Origin: Rhynchospora pubera
Lineage: Eukaryota; Streptophyta; Magnoliopsida; Poales; Cyperaceae
Assembly (NCBI GenBank): GCA_028095005.1
Contig: CM051460.1
Span: 64,395,676 to 64,459,675 of the forward strand
DNA: 64,000 bases
Direction of reading: 5' to 3'
Below the pieces are notes generated by a model. The model did no database searches, had not been told where the DNA came from, and was given only the letters and a program-made list of their open reading frames with translations. The translations under genes were made by a program, and so were the position numbers. This document shows positions 58,735-64,000 of this stretch, piece after piece (position 1 is the stretch's first letter; the number at the start of each line of letters is the position of its first letter).

Positions 58735-60491
58735 TGTTAGAGATATGTCCTAGGAGCCAATCTTATTTAGGCTACTTCTATAGTTTATGTTATTGGTGAT
58801 TTCAGATCATTTGTTCTTTGATTTAATCGTTGACAGTTCATTCAGGTTGAGGATCTGAATTATAGATCACTGTTATTCATTTAGTAGTAAATGACAACGA
58901 TAAATCTAAAAGTCCATAATCTTGATAATTAACAGAGAACATTAATTATCAATAAGATTAGTATGCAGATTAAGTGATGATTAAGTTCTATAAATCATAG
59001 GTTAGGAGTAACCAACTTAATTGCATATGTATATGTTATAGAACATAGTACAGGACTGGACCCCACGAAATAAATATATGGATTGTGTTGCGTGTCATTA
59101 TTTATTTCGTTATGATTTTGGTTCTAAGTTTGAGATGATTATCTTTTCCACATGAGGATAGATGCTATAAATCATGTCTACCGCTGATTCCTGATAAAGG
59201 CTGCTATACGAACTTGATTTAAGTATTCTTGAATTGTGCGGGGAAAAGCTAATTATCAAGAAAACCGTATGTCCCTCATTAATTCACTTAGTGAGTGACG
59301 ATATCTGTTTGGGCCCCTTGATGGAGATAGATTGTTTGCTAGCAACTGATACAATTATCTCTAGATCAAGAAACGTATAATCTGCAAGAATGACACGTTC
59401 CTATCTTGGATTATACGATGATATCGTGTGACATAAGAATCAAAATAGAGAAACATAATTGTTCTCTTATGCAGGATTGAAATTTTGTAGCTGTACACTA
59501 TTTATGCGAATTGGGAATCATAACGTGTTGCTAGATACCGCTTATGATTATTGGAATTAAATAGCGATTTAATTCCATGTCCAACATAGCATAAATCCTC
59601 AAAGGGTCACACAAAATTGGTGTTTAACCATATGTGCATTATTTATTTGCAATAATGTGTATTGCAAAATATGATAGATTGATTAATTAATTAAATAGCG
59701 TTATGGACCGTTATAATTAATTAAGTCAAATAGATCATATAGAAATAAATTAATGCATTGTCTAATCTCTAAATAATTATTATTAAGTTAATAATTATTT
59801 ATAAATAACACACTTAATTTAGTTAAGTTATTTGGGCTTTAATTTATTAGTAAATTAAATGTCCAAATTGAATAGCTATGAGTGGGCCTTTAATTAATAG
59901 AATTAAAGGGACCAAATAGAGATGGCCTAGTGGGCCAAGAGAGCCCACTAGGAGGCCGGCCACATGAGGTAGGTAGGAGTGGCACAATTGTAATTTGTGT
60001 GAACTCCTATCTAGGGTTAAGAGGCTATATAAGGCACCTATTGGAGGCTCCTTGGCACCTCTTCTCTCTCCTCCTCTCCCTAGCCGCCACTATTGGCCTC
60101 CCCTTTGTGGTGCGCCGCCCCCCCTCTCTCCTCTCCACTCTAGCTCATGTGTTGAGCATCCCATTCTCCCACAAATCGTTCGGTTCGTTGGTTGAAGAAA
60201 GGGAACGCTTGGGATTAGACTCGTTCTTCTCTTCGCTAGCACGAATTGAGAAGAACTTGGTTAATACCATAGTGGACTCGAGGCGCCGCGAATAGGAGGT
60301 GTTTGGAGAGCACGCCACCGACACCAAACCGTTGGAACGAGCCTCTTGGTTGCGATACCAAGAGAGGTATACTTCCAACTCTTTTTCTCGTGTGTTTGAA
60401 TAGCTTGTGTGCTAGATCTTGTGTGTGCTATGTTTGCTTGGTTAATTAATTGGTAATTAGCATAAAATTAAAATTAGCACATTTTCTAACA
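58735..60491 (+). repeat. 3' LTR of nested Copia
   Basis: 1757 bp, nearly identical to the 5' LTR. Two of the differences lie at the very end (TTTCTAACA here, TGACTAACA in the 5' LTR). Confidence 0.96.
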
Positions 60492-60548
60492 GATCTCGAC
60501 AGATTTCAAAATTCAGCATAAATTCATTTTAAACTAACGTTACTCTTG

Positions 60549-60581
60549 CGTTGCACGACGCTGAATGGCGTTGTGTAACGC
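60549..60581. repeat. Isolated pair of the paired-palindrome array
   Basis: CGTTGCACGACG and CGTTGTGTAACG start 20 bp apart (60549, 60569). This pair lies between the pol stop and the nested Copia and belongs to the cluster at 50198-50632 once the insertion is removed. Confidence 0.9.
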
Positions 60582-60725
60582 CAGAGTCAACAGAAACCAG
60601 AAAATTCAGAAAATTAAGACCGAAATAGTTAAAAACTTATTTTTCATGGTTTTCAAAAGAAATAAAACCAATTTAAACTGAGATAAGCTCCAAACAACAA
60701 AGACAACAACATGATATGCATAAAT

Positions 60726-63206
60726 TTAATCTTTGAGTTCAAGCATACCAAGTTTGAACCTAAGTTCAAGATGTTGTTGTGTTGGAAGAGGTTTGGTGAA
60801 GATATCGGCGATTTGCTCCTTCGTGTCGATGTAGACCAATTCCACATCACCTTTCTCAACATGATCACGGATAAAATGATGTCGTATCTCTATGTGCTTG
60901 GTTCTAGAGTGCAATACCGGATTTTTGGATATAAGGATGGCACTAGTATTGTCACACAAGATTGGTACCTTTTGGAAATCTAACTCAAAATCCCTAAGGG
61001 TTTGCATCATCCAAAGAAGTTGAGTACAACAACTACCGGCCGCTACATACTCCGCTTCCGCGGTGGAGAGAGCAACCGAAGTTTTCTTGCGGCTAGACCA
61101 AGATACAAGTGAACCACCAAGAAATTGGCAAGTTCCACTAGTACTTTTGCGGTCCATACGGTCACCGGCAAAATCGGCATCGGTATAACCTAACAAGTCT
61201 AGTTCGGTTTGTCTACCATACCAAAGACCTAGGTTTTGAGTACCCTTGACGTATCGCAAGATACGTTTTACCGCTTTGTGGTGAGATTCCTTAGGATTGG
61301 CTTGGTACCTAGCACATAGACATACGGCATACATAATATCCGGCCTACTAGCCGTGAGATAGAGTAGGCTACCGATCATGCCCCGATAGAGAGTTATGTC
61401 CATAGGCTTGCCTTTCTCATCCGCATCGATATTCGCACTTTTGCCCATGGGTGTGTCTAAACTCTTGCTATCTTCAACACCGAATTTCTTCACTAACTCC
61501 TTGGCATATTTGACTTGGTTCACAAAGATACCATCCTTGAGTTGTTTGATTTGAAGCCCCAAGAAGAAAGTGAGTTCTCCCATCATGCTCATCTCAAATT
61601 CACTACTCATCAAAGAAGAAAACTCTTGGGCAAGAGTTGCATTAGTGGAGCCAAAGATAATATCATCCACATAAATTTGCACAAGTAGCAAATGATCATC
61701 TCTTTTCTTAGTGAAAAGAGTTGTATCCATTTTGCCCATACTAAAACCATTGTCTAGAAGAAAGGTACAAAGTCTACCATACCAAGCTCTAGGAGCTTGC
61801 TTCAAACCATACAAAGCTTTGTGAAGCTTATACACATGGTCCGGATTGAAATGGTCAACAAAACCGGGTGGTTGTTGGACATAAACTTCCTCATCTATCC
61901 AACCATTTAGAAAAGCACTCTTGACATCCATTTGGAATAGGGTAAAGCCTTTGTTAGCGGCAAAAGCCAAAAGCATTCTAATGGATTCAAGACGAGCAAC
62001 CGGTGCAAAGGTCTCCTCAAAATCAATACCTTCTTGTTGCTTGAAACCTTGTGCAACCAAACGAGCTTTGTTTCTAACCACAATACCATCCTCACTTAGC
62101 TTGTTTCTAAAAACCCATTTGGTACCAATAACTTGCTTACCCTTTGGTAATGGTACAAGTTCCCAAACTTGATTTCTTTCAAATTGGTTCAGCTCTTCTT
62201 GCATGGCAACAATCCAATTTGGGTCAACATTGGCCTCTTTGAAGGATTTTGGTTCAAGTTGAGAAACAAAGGCACAATGACCAATAGTTTGGTGCAAACT
62301 AGACTTAGTCCTAACACCTTCCCTAGGGTCACCTATGACATTAGTAAGAGGATGAGAGGAAACTTCTCTAAGCACTTCGGGAGGCTCATGAACCGGTTGG
62401 GGAGACGGTTGAGGTTGAGGATCATCATGAGGCGTTTCATTTTGAGTTGTGTCTAAGATACCCTCCTCATGAGTCTCTCCCCCTATCAAAATGTCATCAA
62501 CCCGGTTCAAAGGCTCCTCAATGATCACCGGTGGTTGTGCTTGAGGTTGTGACTCGATTTCTTGTGTAGTTTCATCCACTTGTGTACCTACAATAGAGTT
62601 ACCTTCCTTGGATTCCTCAAGGACTTTTTCATCAAATTTGACATTAATAGACTCAATAACTACCTTTGAGTTTGGCAAATAGACTCTATACGCTTTGCTT
62701 GTGGTTGAGTAACCAACAAAAATACCGGGCAAAGACTTGGCATCAAACTTGGTTACTTTAGGAGACTCATCAAGGACAAAACATTTGGAGCCAAATACAC
62801 GGAAATAAGATATATTAGGAGTATGACCGAACCATAATTCAAAAGGAGTTTTCTTGAGTTGAGAACGAATGCATGCACGATTTACTACATGACATGCCGT
62901 ATTTACCGCTTCGGCCCAAAGAAATTTGGGTACGGCAAATTCATGTAGCATGGTGCGTGCTAATTCTTGTAAGGTTCGGTTCTTCCTCTCCACTACACCG
63001 TTTTGTTGAGGGGTGCGTGGAGCGGAAAACTCTTGTTTATATCCTTTTTCTATGCACAAATCATCAAATTTAGCATTTTCAAATTCCCTTCCATGGTCAC
63101 TACGAATTCTAGAGATTTTCAACCCGATTGCTAAATTTAACAAAATGGTCAAATGCTTCTTCCTTGTGAGCAAGAAAGAAAACCCAAGTAAAGCGACTAT
63201 AGTCAT
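60726..63206 (-). pseudogene. Sirevirus-like pol: integrase C-terminal part, RT, RNase H
   Basis: An 826-codon frame whose real coding begins near 63115, where the upstream frame ends. It contains the second half of the integrase core (RSDHGREF, QQNGVVERKN), a long acidic linker, RT (VRNKARLVAQGFKQ, QMDVKSAFLNG, active site YVDDIIFGS) and RNase H (YTDADFAGD, STAEAEYVA, CDNTSAILISKNP). The stop at 60726 follows GMLELKD. The N-terminal Met-led part is out of frame with the integrase and is not real. Loss of frame makes this copy defective. Confidence 0.9.
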
Positions 63207-63768
63207 CTACCACCACAAAGACATACTTTTTCTTACTAATACTCAAGACATTGATTGGTCCAAACAAGTCCATATGAAGCAATTGCAAAGGTTGAGAGGT
63301 TGAGATTATCTCTTTGGTTTTGAAACTAGACTTGGTTTGCTTGCCTTTCATGCAAGCTTCACACAACCCATTTAAGTCTAGTTTATGTGATGGAAGACCA
63401 CGGACAAGTTTCAATTTCACAAGTTTCTTAATGGAGTCTAGAGAAACGTGACAAAGTCTTCTATGCCATAACCATGAACCGGTAGCTATGGCACTAAAGC
63501 ATTGTTCACCATTTGTGAAGTGATCAAAGTTCAAGTAATAGACATCCTTTTTCCTTTGTTCCGTGTAAACAAGAGAATTATCCGAAATTTGATGCACAAA
63601 ACAAGAGGAGTGATCAAACTTCAAATAATATCTCGCATCACATAATTGGCTCACACTTAAAAGGTTGTAGTTGAGACCATCCACAAGGTAAACATTAAAA
63701 ACCGTTAGAGTGTCTTGAAACCTCACCACCATCAAAAGGTTCAAGTGTCTTGAAACAAGATTCATCAC
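63109..63768 (-). pseudogene. Sirevirus-like pol: pre-integrase and integrase N-terminal part
   Basis: A 219-codon frame with YNLLSVSQLCD, the pre-integrase zinc pattern (WHRRLCHVS, CEACMKGKQ) and the integrase entry (HMDLFGPI, VDDYSRFTW). It ends at a TAG at 63109-63111, where a small indel shifts frame relative to the rest of pol. Upstream it joins the protease remnant out of frame, with a segment missing in between. Confidence 0.87.
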
Positions 63769-63840
63769 CCGTCATGTGATGTGAACAACCACTATCTATG
63801 ATCCAAGCACTTCTCTTGAATGATGATAACAAACAAACCT
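63735..63840 (-). pseudogene. Sirevirus-like protease remnant
   Basis: Minus-strand translation gives SAWIIDSGCSHHMTGDES, the Copia aspartic protease active site (DSG at about 63788-63796), followed by PFDGG. The normal stretch between this and the VYLVDGL block is largely deleted. Upstream (63850-64000) no gag coding is evident. Confidence 0.75.
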
Positions 63841-64000
63841 ACAAGAATACATATTAGTTAGAAACAAACAACTAATATATTATTCTTGTAATCTCTCCCC
63901 CTTAAGATTTGACAAGAATAACCTTGGGGAAAGAAGATGGCTAACTAAGCCACACTCGAACCACTTCCACCAATCAAAACGGATGTGGAAGTGACTTTAG

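Larger units (their letters stand above)
50633..60491 (+). mobile_element. Young intact Copia retrotransposon nested in the Sirevirus-like element
   Basis: A 9859-bp element with 1757-bp LTRs at 50633-52389 and 58735-60491. These differ at about six positions by my count (0.3%). Target duplication GATCT at 50628-50632 and 60492-60496. Primer-binding site, a 2.1-kb leader, one uninterrupted gag-pol ORF and a polypurine tract are all present. This is the best candidate for a recently or currently active element in the window. Confidence 0.97.
46450..64000 (-). mobile_element. Sirevirus-like Copia retrotransposon, damaged, runs past window end
   Basis: Read leftward: protease remnant (63735-63840), integrase-RT-RNase H (63768-60726), spacer, extra ORF3 (49807-48506), three polypurine tracts, 3' LTR (48022-46450). 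The 5' LTR and gag lie to the right of the window or are lost. Pol sequence features (HMDLFGPI, RSDHGREF, YVDDIIFGS), an ORF after pol and several polypurine tracts are Sirevirus traits. The element is split by the younger Copia at 50633-60491. Confidence 0.85.

Overview
The window is nuclear DNA of a flowering plant, most likely a eudicot, although the sequence alone does not name the species. The evidence is intron-rich genes with GT-AG splice sites, AT-rich spacers, a plant-type malectin-like/LRR receptor kinase, a plant DCP2, and a dense load of plant transposons (Copia, CACTA, RTE LINE, hAT, Mutator-like and Tourist-like MITEs). About two thirds of the window is transposon.

Layout. 1-4027: the 3' two thirds of a malectin-like LRR receptor kinase gene (RLK-1, + strand; its 5' part lies before base 1). 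10220-21735: a complete tandem paralogue (RLK-2, 15 exons, about 910 codons) whose exons match those of RLK-1 in length to the base. Intron 10 of RLK-2 holds an antisense 5.2-kb Copia element (14759-19916). 23253-29266: an mRNA-decapping enzyme gene, DCP2 (- strand, 8 coding exons). Its second intron holds a 5'-truncated RTE LINE with a 14-bp target duplication. About 30829-30990: a broken BTB/MATH-like fragment. 32172-43787: an 11.6-kb CACTA transposon with a TAT target duplication, a TNP2-like transposase damaged by two lesions, and a 12-exon Transposase_24-like gene with a Ulp1-type protease domain. 43788-46449: MITE-rich spacer.

46450 to the end of the window is an older Sirevirus-like Copia element on the - strand. 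It comprises a 3' LTR, three polypurine tracts, an extra ORF (ORF3) placed after pol, and a damaged pol. A very young intact Copia element (50633-60491, one 1381-aa gag-pol ORF, near-identical LTRs, GATCT target duplication) is nested inside it.

The most striking structure is a repeated pair of 12-bp palindromes of the CGTTGTACAACG type. Within each pair the two palindromes are offset by exactly 20 bp. I count 17 such pairs: nine in the Sirevirus LTR, all upstream of its TATA box, and eight in the spacer upstream of ORF3 (one of them cut off from the rest by the nested element). This suggests a cis-regulatory or structured-RNA module tied to both transcription units of the element. The host genes show no evident functional link to one another: two are a tandem receptor-kinase pair and one is an RNA-decay enzyme.
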